DNA of 64,000 nucleotides from RH-AL1 sp050013235. GTDB taxonomy: Bacteria; Pseudomonadota; Alphaproteobacteria; Rhizobiales; Beijerinckiaceae. The translations under genes and the position numbers were made by a program. Positions 1 to 8,287 of the stretch are shown in pieces; the first letter of the stretch is position 1, and the number at the start of each line of letters is the position of its first letter. A model generated the notes under the pieces. The model saw only the letters and a program-made list of their open reading frames with translations, was not told where the DNA came from and ran no database searches. Location: positions 26,942 to 90,941 of the forward strand of contig JBEKFQ010000010.1 of the NCBI GenBank assembly GCA_050013235.1, in the 5' to 3' direction.

Positions 1-1269
1 TTTGGCTTTGCCGTGGCGCGCTTGCTCTGGATTCCCGGCGCCGGCCGGGTCTTCGCGCTGGCGCTAGGCCTCGGGCTCTCGGAATGGCTGCGCGGCACGA
101 TCCTCACGGGATTTCCGTGGAATTCCCTCGGCATGGCGCTCGGCGGCACGCTCGTCACGGCGCAGATCGCATCGCTCATGGGTCTCCACGGCCTGACCCT
201 GATCGCCGTCGCGATCTTCGCGACGCCGGCAACCCTCGCCGATGTTCACCGTGGCGGCGGCTTGAATTGGCGGCCCACTTTGGTGGCGGCCGGGGCGAGC
301 GCGCTGATCGTGGCCTTTGGCGCGGCACGCCTCGCTCAGCCCCCGGTACGCCCGGTGCCGAACGTCATCGTGCGGATCATGCAACCCGGTATCGAGCCAA
401 ACGATCAGTTCCGGCCTGAACACCGCGATCAAATCCTCGCGAGCTATTTCGCCTTGTCACGCCAAGACGATCCCCAAAAAGGCGTGACTTTGGACGATGT
501 GACAATTCTCGTCTGGCCGGAATCCCCCTTTCCCTTCATCCTGACACGCGATCCGCGCGCGATGGCCGACATTGGCGCTTTGCTGCCGCCCAAAGCCGTG
601 CTCGTGACCGGCGCGGCTCGCGAAGAGGATAGCCCCGCGCGCGGCGAGGATCCCGCGCATACGAGCTATTTCAATGTCATCGAGGTCATTGCCAGCGGCG
701 GAACGCTGCTCGACAGCTACGACAAGATTCATCTTGTTCCGTTCGGCGAATATCTTCCGTTCGAATCCTTCTTGCGGCGTCTCGGGCTGCGCAATTTCGT
801 TTCGATTCCCGGAGGATTCGAACCGGGTTCCCGGCGGCATAATCTGTCGCTGCCCGGACTTCCCGGCGTTTCACCCCTGATTTGCTATGAAGCGATTTTT
901 CCGGGCGCCGTTCTTTCCAGCAGCGGTCCCAGGCCCCGTTTGCTTCTCAACGTGACCGACGACGGATGGTTTGGAGACACATTCGGTCCAGAGCAGCATT
1001 TTACGCAAGCGAGGTTGCGAAGCATTGAAGAAGGGCTACCAATGATACGTGCTGCCGCTACGGGAATATCGGCTTTTATCGATCCTTATGGCCGGGTCCT
1101 TGCGTCCTTGCCATTGGGGAAGGTTGGAATTCTCGATAATTTCGTGCCGCAGCCTATAGCCGAAACCCTTTATGCTCATTATCCTTATGCCATTGTTTTG
1201 TTGATTTCTGGGATAATGATATTGACATTGCAGGTTGCAAGCGCATGGAATAGAAAAAATAAGGGCTAG
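1..1269 (+). CDS. lnt: Apolipoprotein N-acyltransferase (5' end outside window)
   Basis: Inner-membrane enzyme that adds the third acyl chain to the N-terminal Cys of lipoproteins, the last step of lipoprotein maturation. The frame is open to the first base of the window, so the GTG at 13 is probably internal; about 420 residues are present where the family has about 500-540, so the first membrane helices are missing. Counting from base 13, the nitrilase-type catalytic Glu lies in VWPESPF (E170), the Lys in YDKIHLVPFGEY (K238) and the Cys in PLICYEAIFP (C291), so the whole catalytic triad is intact. A C-terminal hydrophobic segment (YPYAIVLLISGIMILTL) is the usual last helix. An XRE regulator follows on the same strand, the common order in Hyphomicrobiales. 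Confidence 0.96.
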   Translation, partial: FGFAVARLLWIPGAGRVFALALGLGLSEWLRGTILTGFPWNSLGMALGGTLVTAQIASLMGLHGLTLIAVAIFATPATLADVHRGGGLNWRPTLVAAGASALIVAFGAARLAQPPVRPVPNVIVRIMQPGIEPNDQFRPEHRDQILASYFALSRQDDPQKGVTLDDVTILVWPESPFPFILTRDPRAMADIGALLPPKAVLVTGAAREEDSPARGEDPAHTSYFNVIEVIASGGTLLDSYDKIHLVPFGEYLPFESFLRRLGLRNFVSIPGGFEPGSRRHNLSLPGLPGVSPLICYEAIFPGAVLSSSGPRPRLLLNVTDDGWFGDTFGPEQHFTQARLRSIEEGLPMIRAAATGISAFIDPYGRVLASLPLGKVGILDNFVPQPIAETLYAHYPYAIVLLISGIMILTLQVASAWNRKNKG

Positions 1270-1353
1270 GTGATTACGGTTTTGCGAAAACGTCGAATAG
1301 AATTATAATCTCCGCCGCGACCGCCGCTTGACCCCCCACAATTAACTAGCGAG

Positions 1354-1839
1354 ATGACCGTGGACCGAAGGCTCGACTCCGTGAAAAAGGTTCCAAACCC
1401 AATCGACAAGCACGTGGGCAGCCGTGTCCGCATGCGCCGTGTCCTTCTCGGCATGAGCCAAGAAAAGCTTGGCGAAGCTCTGGGTCTGACATTTCAGCAA
1501 GTCCAGAAATATGAAAAGGGCACGAATCGTATTGGGGCGAGCCGTCTTCAGCAAATTTCGAAGAGTCTGAACGTTCCGCCCGCCTATTTCTTCGAGGGCG
1601 CGCCTTCGTTCGATTCAGGAACCACGGATAGTTTTGTTCATTCGGCCGCGGCGGAAGCCGGCTCCGCCTATGTCGTCGATTTCATATCGACCATGGAAGG
1701 TTTGCATTTGAACCGCGCTTTCGCGCGAATCAAGGAGCCGAAAGTACGCAAGCGCATCGTCGATTTGGTGACGGCTATCGCAGGCGACGACGAGTTCGAA
1801 GATGCCCCTGCGGTGGCGAAGGATGATGCGACGCCCTAA
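1354..1839 (+). CDS. XRE-family helix-turn-helix transcriptional regulator
   Basis: DNA-binding protein of 161 residues. An HTH_3 domain covers about residues 20-80 (HVGSRVRMRRVLLGMSQEKL, then the recognition-helix region GLTFQQVQKYEKGTNR), followed by a less conserved acidic C-terminal half. This type is widely found directly after lnt in Rhizobiales. The first ATG is 1354, but the GTG at 1381 (VKKVPNPIDKHVGSR) matches the usual family N-terminus better and has GAAGG about 10 nt upstream, so the true start may be 1381. In relatives metK and trmB commonly follow; here they are absent, so synteny breaks after this gene. The regulated genes cannot be told from the sequence. Confidence 0.88.
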   Translation: MTVDRRLDSVKKVPNPIDKHVGSRVRMRRVLLGMSQEKLGEALGLTFQQVQKYEKGTNRIGASRLQQISKSLNVPPAYFFEGAPSFDSGTTDSFVHSAAAEAGSAYVVDFISTMEGLHLNRAFARIKEPKVRKRIVDLVTAIAGDDEFEDAPAVAKDDATP

Positions 1840-2073
1840 ACGATCCCGGGCAAAATCAAGTGGCGGCGCCGGATCGTTTCGTGGCCGGGATGCCTTGGTT
1901 CCGTAAAATCTTGGTTCCCAAAGAAATTCGAAGCTTGAGAATCTAATCGCCGGACCGTCATGGCCGCGGCGAGGCAGAGCGGTTCGCGCCAAGAGTTGCG
2001 CGCCAAAGGTCGAGGCGGCGGACACTTCGACGCGGCGCCAAACAGTGCTGATCCCCACGGCCTTGTGGCCTAT

Positions 2074-2116
2074 CGATCCGGTCCGCGAGAAACGGACCCG
2101 CCGCTCGGATCGTTTT
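2074..2116 (+). promoter_or_regulatory. Nested hairpin followed by TTTT upstream of the sigma-factor gene
   Basis: CGATCCG (2074-2080) pairs with CGGATCG (2106-2112); inside it GTCCG (2081-2085) pairs with CGGAC (2093-2097); TTTT follows. It lies 54 nt before the sigma-factor GTG and about 235 nt after the XRE stop, so it could be a terminator or a leader structure. Nothing else is recognisable in the 330-bp gap 1840-2169. Confidence 0.4.
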
Positions 2117-2169
2117 GACTTTCCCCAATTTGCGGTATGAATCCCTAGCCTTGCCCCACGGCATGGCCG

Positions 2170-2757
2170 GTGGCGATTTCGCGCGGAGGTTCTTTGCTGG
2201 CGAGGGAGAATGTCGAGTACGAGGCGCTGCTAGCGGCCGTCGCGCGGCAAGACCGCGCCGCGTTCCGCTCGTTGTATGATCTTGCCGCGCCGAAACTTTT
2301 CGCGACGATCCTGCGTATTGTCAGAAACAAGGCGGCGGCTGAAGAAATTTTGCAGGATGTATTTCTGCGCGTTTGGCAAAATGCCGCACGTTTTTCGCCA
2401 GAGACCGGTCCAGCTCGCGCATGGATGAACACGATTGCCCGCAACCGGGCCATCGATATCATCAGACAGAAATCCTTCGTGCCGGTATCCGGTGGCGGTG
2501 GCGATCCCGAAACGGACATGTACGAGCGGGTCGCGGAAGAGCGCGATCGTGAGGCGGATATGATCAACAACGCATCGTTGCGCCATTGCCTCGAGACCAT
2601 CGAGGAAACGGCGCGCGACTGTGTGCTCCTAGCTTATTACGAGGGCTATTCCCGCGAGGAGCTGGCGCAGCGTTTCGATCGCCCGGTGAATACGATCAAG
2701 ACATGGTTGCATCGCAGCCTCGCGGTCTTGCGCGATTGCTTGGACGGTTCCGCATGA
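2170..2757 (+). CDS. ECF-type RNA polymerase sigma factor
   Basis: Sigma-70 family group IV factor of about 195 residues that directs RNA polymerase to a small stress regulon. Region 2 is seen in FRSLYDLAAPKLFATILRIV and AEEILQDVFLRVW, with the -10 recognition part AWMNTIARNRAIDIIR; region 4 is CLETIEETARDCVLLAYYEG followed by the HTH YSREELAQRFDRPVNTIKTW. The stop overlaps the start of the next gene (ATGA), which encodes a membrane anti-sigma factor, so the two are translationally coupled. The GTG at 2170 has no clear Shine-Dalgarno; a TTG at 2194 has GGAGG (2185-2189) just upstream and may be the real start. The partner type suggests a SigK/RskA-like pair rather than the EcfG general stress factor. 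Confidence 0.93.
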   Translation: MAISRGGSLLARENVEYEALLAAVARQDRAAFRSLYDLAAPKLFATILRIVRNKAAAEEILQDVFLRVWQNAARFSPETGPARAWMNTIARNRAIDIIRQKSFVPVSGGGGDPETDMYERVAEERDREADMINNASLRHCLETIEETARDCVLLAYYEGYSREELAQRFDRPVNTIKTWLHRSLAVLRDCLDGSA

Positions 2758-3470
2758 ACGGCGATCTCGATCTCGAAGCCGCCGAATTCGTCCTCGGCAC
2801 CCTCGACGCCTCCGAGCGCAAAGCGTTTGCCGCGCGCCTTGTGAGCGACAAAGCGGCGCAGGCCGCGGTCGCGGCTTGGGAGTCCCGGCTGTCCGGACTT
2901 TCGGACGATATTGCACCGGTCACGCCGCCCGGTCATGTCTGGACGCAAATCGAGCGCGCTTTGACGAGTCGAGGCGCGGCACCGCACAGCTTCCAAGTGA
3001 TCGAGGGCGGCGAGTCAGATGCCGCCGGATCGCTCCGGCGTTCTCTCCGGCGCTGGCGGGCCGCGACCGCTTTATCCAGCGCCGTCGCGGCAGCCCTTCT
3101 TGTCTTCACGGGCTATCGCCTCGTCTTTCCGGTTGCCATCGAAGACACGGCCTATGTCGCCGCGGTCAACCGGGGCGGCGATCAACCCGCGCTGTTGGTG
3201 CGTGTCGACTTAAAGACCCATCGCGTCTTCGTCCGCCCCGTCGCGGCCGAGACCCCCAAGGGCAAGAGCCTCGAACTCTGGTATATTAGCGATGGGAAGC
3301 CGCCGCGTTCGATGGGTGTGGTTGCAAACGCTCCGCTCTCGCTTCCGCTCCCCTCGGGCACCCATGCCGAGGCGGCGACGTTCGCCGTTTCGGTCGAACC
3401 GCCTGGCGGATCCCCGTCGGGCGTCGCGACAGGGCCGGTGATTTATTCCGGCCAATTGATCAAGGAATAG
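2754..3470 (+). CDS. Membrane-anchored anti-sigma factor (RskA/ChrR-like)
   Basis: Predicted to hold the upstream ECF sigma factor inactive at the inner membrane. The ATG at 2754 overlaps the sigma-factor stop as ATGA, which fixes the start and gives 238 residues, although the frame is open further upstream. The cytoplasmic N-terminus has the anti-sigma helical domain (LEAAEFVLGTLDASERKAF, with WESRLSGL). One membrane helix lies near residues 104-126 (ATALSSAVAAALLVFTGYRL), and the C-terminal half is a periplasmic RskA-type domain (LELWYISDGKPPRSMGVV). No zinc-binding HxxxCxxC motif is present. Release probably needs regulated proteolysis, by analogy with the family; no protease gene is adjacent. 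Confidence 0.9.
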   Translation: MNGDLDLEAAEFVLGTLDASERKAFAARLVSDKAAQAAVAAWESRLSGLSDDIAPVTPPGHVWTQIERALTSRGAAPHSFQVIEGGESDAAGSLRRSLRRWRAATALSSAVAAALLVFTGYRLVFPVAIEDTAYVAAVNRGGDQPALLVRVDLKTHRVFVRPVAAETPKGKSLELWYISDGKPPRSMGVVANAPLSLPLPSGTHAEAATFAVSVEPPGGSPSGVATGPVIYSGQLIKE

Positions 3471-3472
3471 AG

Positions 3473-5038
3473 ATGCCGCCAATCGCGGAACGTCCTGCGA
3501 CAAACGCGCCGGAAATGACGGTCAGCGAATTGTCCGGCGCCTTGAAGCGAACCATCGAGGACCGCTTCGGCTTTGTGCGCGTTCGCGGCGAGATATCCAA
3601 TTTTCGCGGCGTCCACAGCTCCGGCCATGCTTATTTCTCCCTGAAGGACGAGAACGCCCGCATCGATGCGGTCGTCTGGAAAGGGACATTCTCGAAGCTG
3701 AAGACCAAGCCTCAAGAAGGCTTGGAGGTCATCGCCACGGGAAAGATCACGACCTTCCCCGGCAAGTCGGCCTATCAGATCGTGATCGAGGCGCTTGAAC
3801 CCGCCGGCGTTGGCGCGCTGATGGCCCTGCTCGAGGCGCGCCGCAAGGCGCTGGGCGCGGAGGGCCTTTTCGACGAGGCCCGCAAGCGGCCGCTGCCTTA
3901 TCTGCCGGCCGTGATAGGAGTCGTGACCTCACCGACAGGCGCCGTCATCCGCGATATTCTGCACCGGATCGCCGACCGCTTTCCACGTCGCGTCCTGGTG
4001 TGGCCGGTGCGGGTCCAAGGCGAGACGGCGGCGGCGGAAGTCGCGGCAGCCATCGTGGGCTTCAACGCTTTGCCGGAAACCGGGCCTTTGCGGCGGCCCG
4101 ATGTCCTCATCGTCGCGCGCGGCGGCGGCTCGCTCGAAGACCTCTGGGCCTTCAACGAGGAGATCGTGGTTCGCGCGGCGGCGGCCAGCGCCATCCCGCT
4201 GATCGCCGCCATTGGCCACGAGACCGATTGGACCTTGATCGACCATGCCGCCGATTTGCGCGCGCCCACTCCCTCGGGGGCGGCGGAAAAGGCAGTTCCC
4301 GTTCGCGCCGATCTCATCGCCAACCACCTCGATCTCGCACGCCGCCACCAAGCGGCCGTCTTACGGCTGATCGACCGCCGGCGGAGCGATTGGCGCGCGC
4401 TGAGCCGCGTCCTTTTGACAGGCGATACGATCACCGCGATCCCGCGCCAGCGGCTCGACCGCGCCGATAGCCGGCTCGCCGGCGCCATGGCCAGCCATCG
4501 CGACCGCCAACGCCTGGCGCTGGCCCGGCTCGCCAACCGCCTGGCCCAGCATGCGCCGCACACCCTTTTGGCTCGAGCCGACCAACGCCTCAAGTCGTGG
4601 GACCAGCGTCTCCAACATAGCTTTGCGCTTGCCAGGGAACGGCGAAGCCGGCGCCTCGCGCAAGCCGCCCAAAGGCTGCGGACGAGCTTGCTCGCCATCG
4701 GCCGGGAACAAAGCCGCGCCCGCCTGCGGCTCGATCAGCAAGCGGGGTTGTTGAGGCCCGCCTGGCAAAACGCGTTGCGGGCGCGCGCCGAAATGGCCGA
4801 TCGTCACGCCAAGCTGCTGCGAAGCCTGGGTTATAGACAGGTTCTCTCGCGCGGCTTCGCGCTGGTCCGCGATGCGGAGGGACGCCCAAGGCGCTCGGCC
4901 CTCGACATAAAAAGTGCGACTGTGCTCGACATCGAATTCGCGGATGGCCATATTAGCGCGGTCACAGCCGAAGGAGCGACGGCACCGGCCAAGCGTAGCC
5001 GGGCACCGCGCAAGTCCGGCCAGGCGTCGTTATTTTAG
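3473..5038 (+). CDS. xseA: Exodeoxyribonuclease VII large subunit
   Basis: Large, catalytic subunit of exonuclease VII, which degrades single-stranded DNA in both directions in repair and recombination. There are 521 residues, somewhat longer than the E. coli protein. The N-terminal OB-fold (about residues 16-110: VSELSGALKRTIEDRFGFVR, then GHAYFSLKDENARI) is followed by the catalytic domain with VARGGGSLEDLW (near residue 215) and AIGHETDWTLID (near 246), and then a long Arg-rich coiled coil. It starts 3 nt after the anti-sigma stop, with AAGGA in the end of that gene, so it may be cotranscribed. The small-subunit gene xseB is not in the window. Confidence 0.96.
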   Translation: MPPIAERPATNAPEMTVSELSGALKRTIEDRFGFVRVRGEISNFRGVHSSGHAYFSLKDENARIDAVVWKGTFSKLKTKPQEGLEVIATGKITTFPGKSAYQIVIEALEPAGVGALMALLEARRKALGAEGLFDEARKRPLPYLPAVIGVVTSPTGAVIRDILHRIADRFPRRVLVWPVRVQGETAAAEVAAAIVGFNALPETGPLRRPDVLIVARGGGSLEDLWAFNEEIVVRAAAASAIPLIAAIGHETDWTLIDHAADLRAPTPSGAAEKAVPVRADLIANHLDLARRHQAAVLRLIDRRRSDWRALSRVLLTGDTITAIPRQRLDRADSRLAGAMASHRDRQRLALARLANRLAQHAPHTLLARADQRLKSWDQRLQHSFALARERRSRRLAQAAQRLRTSLLAIGREQSRARLRLDQQAGLLRPAWQNALRARAEMADRHAKLLRSLGYRQVLSRGFALVRDAEGRPRRSALDIKSATVLDIEFADGHISAVTAEGATAPAKRSRAPRKSGQASLF

Positions 5039-5163
5039 CAGGCTTCGTTATTCTAGAAGCTCTTCATTCGAAAAGTCTTCCGCCGGGGCGGATGACGATT
5101 TCAGAGCCAGCCATTCGAGGGATCAACCGCCGTGCCATGTCACTGCTTCCGGGCGAGCCAATC

Positions 5164-5382
5164 ATGAACCGTATCGACCGGCACCCCATATCCGCGGGCG
5201 AAGCCCAGATCGAATTTCTCGACGGCGATTTCCGGGTGACCCGCCCCGGCGCCTTCGTCCGTTGCGCCGGCACCGGTGTGCCCATCCCGCTGGACGAGCT
5301 ACGATACTGGAACGTCGATCTCCAGGAAGCCTATGCCTCCCCCGAGGCCAAACTGATCCGGCTCGGCGTGAAAAAGGCGTAA
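5164..5382 (+). CDS. DUF2093 family small protein
   Basis: About 72 residues, no known function. The conserved core is IEFLDGDFRVTRPGAFVRCA, then GTGVPIPLDELRYW and LQEAYASPEA, typical of DUF2093. The frame is open to 5092, but the family starts at MNRIDRHPISAGEAQIEF, so the ATG at 5164 (with GGGCGAG just upstream) is preferred; 5137 is an alternative. Its place behind xseA is common in Rhizobiales. The two cysteine-free ends and lack of membrane segments suggest a soluble cytoplasmic protein. Confidence 0.8.
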   Translation: MNRIDRHPISAGEAQIEFLDGDFRVTRPGAFVRCAGTGVPIPLDELRYWNVDLQEAYASPEAKLIRLGVKKA

Positions 5383-5589
5383 GCCCGGGTAAAACTCTCG
5401 AAGAATAGCGATGATAGCGGCGCGTCCCTAAGCGTCGCGGGAGGCGCGGGTCAGGCGCCCAAAGCCTCCACGACGCGGAGGAGGATAAGTGGCGAGCTTA
5501 GCCGGCACTCCTCACAAGCAACTTCAACTTGCGCCGGAAAACTCCATATTATCTTGGTGTTAACCACGTTTCTTAACACTCCGCCGATG

Positions 5590-5703
5590 GAGCGCGTGCC
5601 ACCTGGGCGGAGTCACCCAGGCGATCAGAAATCGCTTTCTTTATAAGAAGTTAGAGCATGTCCTCGATCACAAGAGCCCACGACTTTTGTGGGGAGTGCT
5701 TTA
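5590..5703 (-). repeat. Mosaic palindromic repeat, copy 1
   Basis: Member of the two-hairpin repeat family of this window, on the minus strand. Module 1 is the arm around TTAGAGCATGTCCTCGATC (about 5650-5701). Module 2 is CCTGGG...CCCAGG near 5602-5621, whose stem sequence differs from most other copies while still pairing. It fills the end of the gap between DUF2093 and DUF4170, and its right end contributes the TAA stop of DUF4170. Nothing recognisable lies in 5383-5589. Confidence 0.8.
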
Positions 5704-5931
5704 ACCCGCGGGATCGAGCAGACGGTGCAGATGGGCGATGAAATAGCGCATATTGGCGTTATCGACGCTCGATTGGGCTTTCATCCGCCAGGCCGCATAG
5801 GCGGAGGCATAATCGGGGAAAAGGCCGACGACATCGATCTCGTTGAGGTCGCGGAACTGGGTCTTGTCGAGTTCTTCCAGCTCCCCGCCGAAGACGAGGT
5901 GGAGAAGCTGCTTTCCGGGCTTATCAGGCAT
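5701..5931 (-). CDS. DUF4170 domain-containing protein
   Basis: Small soluble protein of 76 residues with no known function. KQLLHLVFGGELEELDKTQF, DVVGLFPDYASAYAAWRMKA and VDNANMRYFIAHLHRLLDP match the DUF4170 family almost throughout. The ATG at 5931 (MPDKPGKQLL) fits the family; an in-frame GTG at 5946 is an alternative. In many Rhizobiales this gene sits beside the CysQ-like phosphatase, as here. The stop TAA runs into the end of palindromic repeat copy 1. No signal peptide or membrane helix is seen. Confidence 0.85.
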   Translation of the reverse strand: MPDKPGKQLLHLVFGGELEELDKTQFRDLNEIDVVGLFPDYASAYAAWRMKAQSSVDNANMRYFIAHLHRLLDPAG

Positions 5932-5978
5932 AACCGTTGGTCTCACGAATAAAGGGAATTTGCCGTCTGTCGCGCGCT

Positions 5979-6043
5979 AGAGCATGTCCCGAAAAAGTTG
6001 CAGACTTTTTCGATCGAGGACATGCTCTAACTCCTTATAAAGA
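5979..6043 (+). repeat. Mosaic palindromic repeat, copy 2 (module 1 only)
   Basis: AGAGCATGTCC (5979-5989) pairs with GGACATGCTCT (about 6019-6029); inside, AAAAAGT pairs with ACTTTTT. The linker CTCCTTATAAAGAGAG follows, but module 2 is absent. It lies between the ends of DUF4170's upstream region and the cysQ-like gene. Confidence 0.85.
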
Positions 6044-6055
6044 GAGGAAACGGCT

Positions 6056-6973
6056 TCAACGGCGCGACGCTTTCGCCCGTTCGACCGCCTCCAAAAACTT
6101 CGGTTGCAAGGCCCGCGCCGTCGCGGTCAAGATCCCGTGACGGGTCTCGATCCGGTTATAGATCAGAGACAGGCCATCGGCGCCGGCCAGCAAACCACCC
6201 GCTTCCTGTAGCACGAGATCGGCGGCGGCAAGGTCCCAATCATTGGAATTGCGCGTGGCGAGGCAGCAGTCGTAAGCGCCCGAGGCCACACCCGCAATGC
6301 GCAGCGCGAGGGACGGGATCTTCGGCCGAAAATCGAAATCGACGCCCGCGTTGCGAATGTCTTGCACCGCGCTGGCCGGAGCGGAGACGCGCAAATCCGG
6401 TCGAAGCTCGTCGCAATGCGGTATCGAAAGAGAGATCCCGTTGAGCAAAGCGCCCCGCCCCGCATGCGCGGTAAAGGTCTCGGAATTGGCCGGGGCATGG
6501 ACCACGGCCCGCACCGGGCGGCCCGCCTCCACCAAGGCAACGGAAACGCACCAATTGCGATCGCCCCGCGCGAAGCCCCTGGTGCCGTCGATGGGATCGA
6601 CGATGATCACCTGCCGCGCCTCGAGCCGGGCGGGATTGTCGGCGCTTTCTTCCGAAAGCCAGGCAGCCTCTGGCCAAAGCGCGCGCAAATTGGCTTCGAG
6701 ATAGGCATTGACGGCATAATCGGCTTCGGTCACCGGAGAGCCGTCGCCCTTCCACGTCACTTTCGCGCCGGTTTGATCTCCCAGTCTAAAATAACGCATG
6801 GCGATCGCGCCGGCGTCCCGGACGATCGCCAAAAAGCGGTCCTGTTCATCGGGATCGAAGTCGGATGAAGCCAAATCGGAACCGCCGTAAAAAGAGGACC
6901 GGCCCGGCTCAACCGCCGGCCTCATGCTGTTCAAACTCGCGGATAAAACCTCACGGTCAGGGCTAGCCCGCAT
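6056..6973 (-). CDS. 3'(2'),5'-bisphosphate nucleotidase / inositol-monophosphatase family protein (CysQ-like)
   Basis: Magnesium-dependent phosphatase; CysQ-type members hydrolyse 3'-phosphoadenosine 5'-phosphate left from sulfate assimilation. The metal-binding signatures are WLSEES (Glu), DPIDGTRGFARGD and DWDLAAADLVLQEAGG. The 305-residue frame starts at ATG 6973, 11 bp inside the upstream GlcG-like gene, with GAGG 7 nt before it; an ATG at 6925 (MRPAVEPGR) would give a more typical length but has no ribosome site. Neighbouring DUF4170 is the common companion. Phosphatases of this superfamily cannot be assigned to one substrate from sequence alone, so inositol phosphate remains possible. 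Confidence 0.87.
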   Translation of the reverse strand: MRASPDREVLSASLNSMRPAVEPGRSSFYGGSDLASSDFDPDEQDRFLAIVRDAGAIAMRYFRLGDQTGAKVTWKGDGSPVTEADYAVNAYLEANLRALWPEAAWLSEESADNPARLEARQVIIVDPIDGTRGFARGDRNWCVSVALVEAGRPVRAVVHAPANSETFTAHAGRGALLNGISLSIPHCDELRPDLRVSAPASAVQDIRNAGVDFDFRPKIPSLALRIAGVASGAYDCCLATRNSNDWDLAAADLVLQEAGGLLAGADGLSLIYNRIETRHGILTATARALQPKFLEAVERAKASRR

Positions 6974-7370
6974 TCAAGGCCTCAACGCCAGCCTTGGCGA
7001 CCAGGCCATCTTGAAAGGATTGCACACCGGACACGCCGATGGCACCGATAAAATGGCCTTGATGGACGACCGGCAATCCACCTTCGACAAATGTCGTGCC
7101 CGTCAGCGACAGCATGGCGACACGCCCATCGGCGATCACCTTCTCGAGCGCGGCCGACGGGCGCTTGAACATAATGGCCGTCCGCGCCTTTTCCTGCGCG
7201 ATTGCGACGGACGCTTTTTGTGTCCCGTCCAGCCGCTCCAGATAAATCAGATGGCCGCCGTCGTCGACGATGGCGATGGCCACGTTCCAACCGTTCTTCT
7301 CGGCCTCGGCCCGCGCGGCACCGGCGATTGTCTTGGCATCGGTAAGGGAAAGAGCGAAATGCGCGAGCAT
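6963..7370 (-). CDS. GlcG/HbpS family heme-binding-like protein
   Basis: 135 residues that match the GlcG/HbpS fold (PF03928): SLTDAKTIAGAARAEAEKNG, then VAIAIVDDGGHLIYLERLDG, TAIMFKRPSAAL and GGLPVVHQGHFIGAIGVSG. HbpS binds heme and GlcG lies in glycolate operons, but the function of stand-alone members is unclear. No signal peptide is seen, so it is probably cytoplasmic. It overlaps the cysQ-like gene by 11 bp and is likely cotranscribed. The 292 bp upstream (7371-7662) separate it from the divergent DUF6101 gene and must hold both promoters; no known operator stands out. Confidence 0.85.
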   Translation of the reverse strand: MLAHFALSLTDAKTIAGAARAEAEKNGWNVAIAIVDDGGHLIYLERLDGTQKASVAIAQEKARTAIMFKRPSAALEKVIADGRVAMLSLTGTTFVEGGLPVVHQGHFIGAIGVSGVQSFQDGLVAKAGVEALNAG

Positions 7371-7662
7371 GATGAAATCCTGGATCGAGGCGCGATACGG
7401 CGAAAGTTGCGGGGGTAGCGTGCCGGCAATGTGCTGATTTGGCGGACACAGATCAAGAACTTTCGATCACGCGAGATGATCGTGCGCCCCAAAATCACTC
7501 TAATTTTAGCGATTTCCGTATCCGGGCACAAAGCATAAGCGCCAAAAACACTGACTTATCCGGTATTTAGGCCGAATTCTCCGGTCCTGTTAGGAGATTT
7601 CTCGCACGGCGGAGGCAAGACTGGAGACACGCCGCCTACGAGCCAGGAGACCGGTAGCCTTC

Positions 7663-8142
7663 ATGAGTGATCTCGCAAGACAATCCTTCACGGTGACTCG
7701 CCACGCCTATGATCCGCGCGCCGACAGCAGGCTCCGCACAGTGCATATGAGCATGACGCAGGTTTCGATCGAGCGCGTGATGGATGGAATCAAAATGCGC
7801 ATCGCCGTTCCCGTCGCCGCCTACGATGCCTTGCGGGTCAGGGTGCACGCGCCCCGAGGGGTCGCCACGCTGACGCTCTCTCATGACGACCCCGATCTCA
7901 ATGTCGAACTGGCCTCGGGCGAAGCCACGGAAATCGCCATAGCCGCGAAGGCCTGGGCCGCTGTCTTGGAAAAAACCCTCGTGATCGAAGCGGGCGTGCT
8001 GATGCGGCCGCCGGAACCGCGCAGCCTGAAGCGCCCAAAACCCTCCCGCCGCTCCAGCTTTTCCAAACGCCGTAAGCCGGGGCTACTCGGCCTCCTGGGC
8101 ACCAGCTTCAAGGGCGAACGGGAGATTATCGCGCGGAATTAG
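7663..8142 (+). CDS. DUF6101-like conserved protein
   Basis: 159-residue protein of unknown function. The pattern RLRTVHMSMTQVSIERVMDG, then MRIAVPVAAYDALRVRV, VATLTLSHDDPDLNVEL and a very basic C-terminus (about residues 126-145, RPKPSRRSSFSKRRKPG) resembles the DUF6101 family of Rhizobiales; this match is from memory of the family. There is no signal peptide or membrane helix. The start at 7663 is the first ATG; the conserved part begins about residue 20. The stop TAG (8140-8142) is formed with the first two bases of palindromic repeat copy 3. Confidence 0.7.
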   Translation: MSDLARQSFTVTRHAYDPRADSRLRTVHMSMTQVSIERVMDGIKMRIAVPVAAYDALRVRVHAPRGVATLTLSHDDPDLNVELASGEATEIAIAAKAWAAVLEKTLVIEAGVLMRPPEPRSLKRPKPSRRSSFSKRRKPGLLGLLGTSFKGEREIIARN

Positions 8143-8255
8143 AGCATGTCCCGAAAAAGTTGCAGACTTTTTCGATCGAGGAAATGCTATAACTTCTTAA
8201 AAAGACAGCGATTTCCTTCCGCTTTGGTGAGTCCGCCAAAGCGGAACGCGCTCTA
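8141..8255 (+). repeat. Mosaic palindromic repeat, copy 3 (full length)
   Basis: Complete copy. Module 1 is AGAGCATGTCC ... GAGGAAATGCTAT, with the inner AAAAAGT/ACTTTTT stem. The linker is AACTTCTTAAAAAGACAGCG. Module 2 is CGCTTTGGTG / CGCCAAAGCG around AGTC, ending GAACGCGCTCTA. It separates DUF6101 from modC, which converge on it. Confidence 0.9.
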
Positions 8256-8287
8256 GCCGGCCTGCCGAAGACCGCTGTCCCCTAAGC

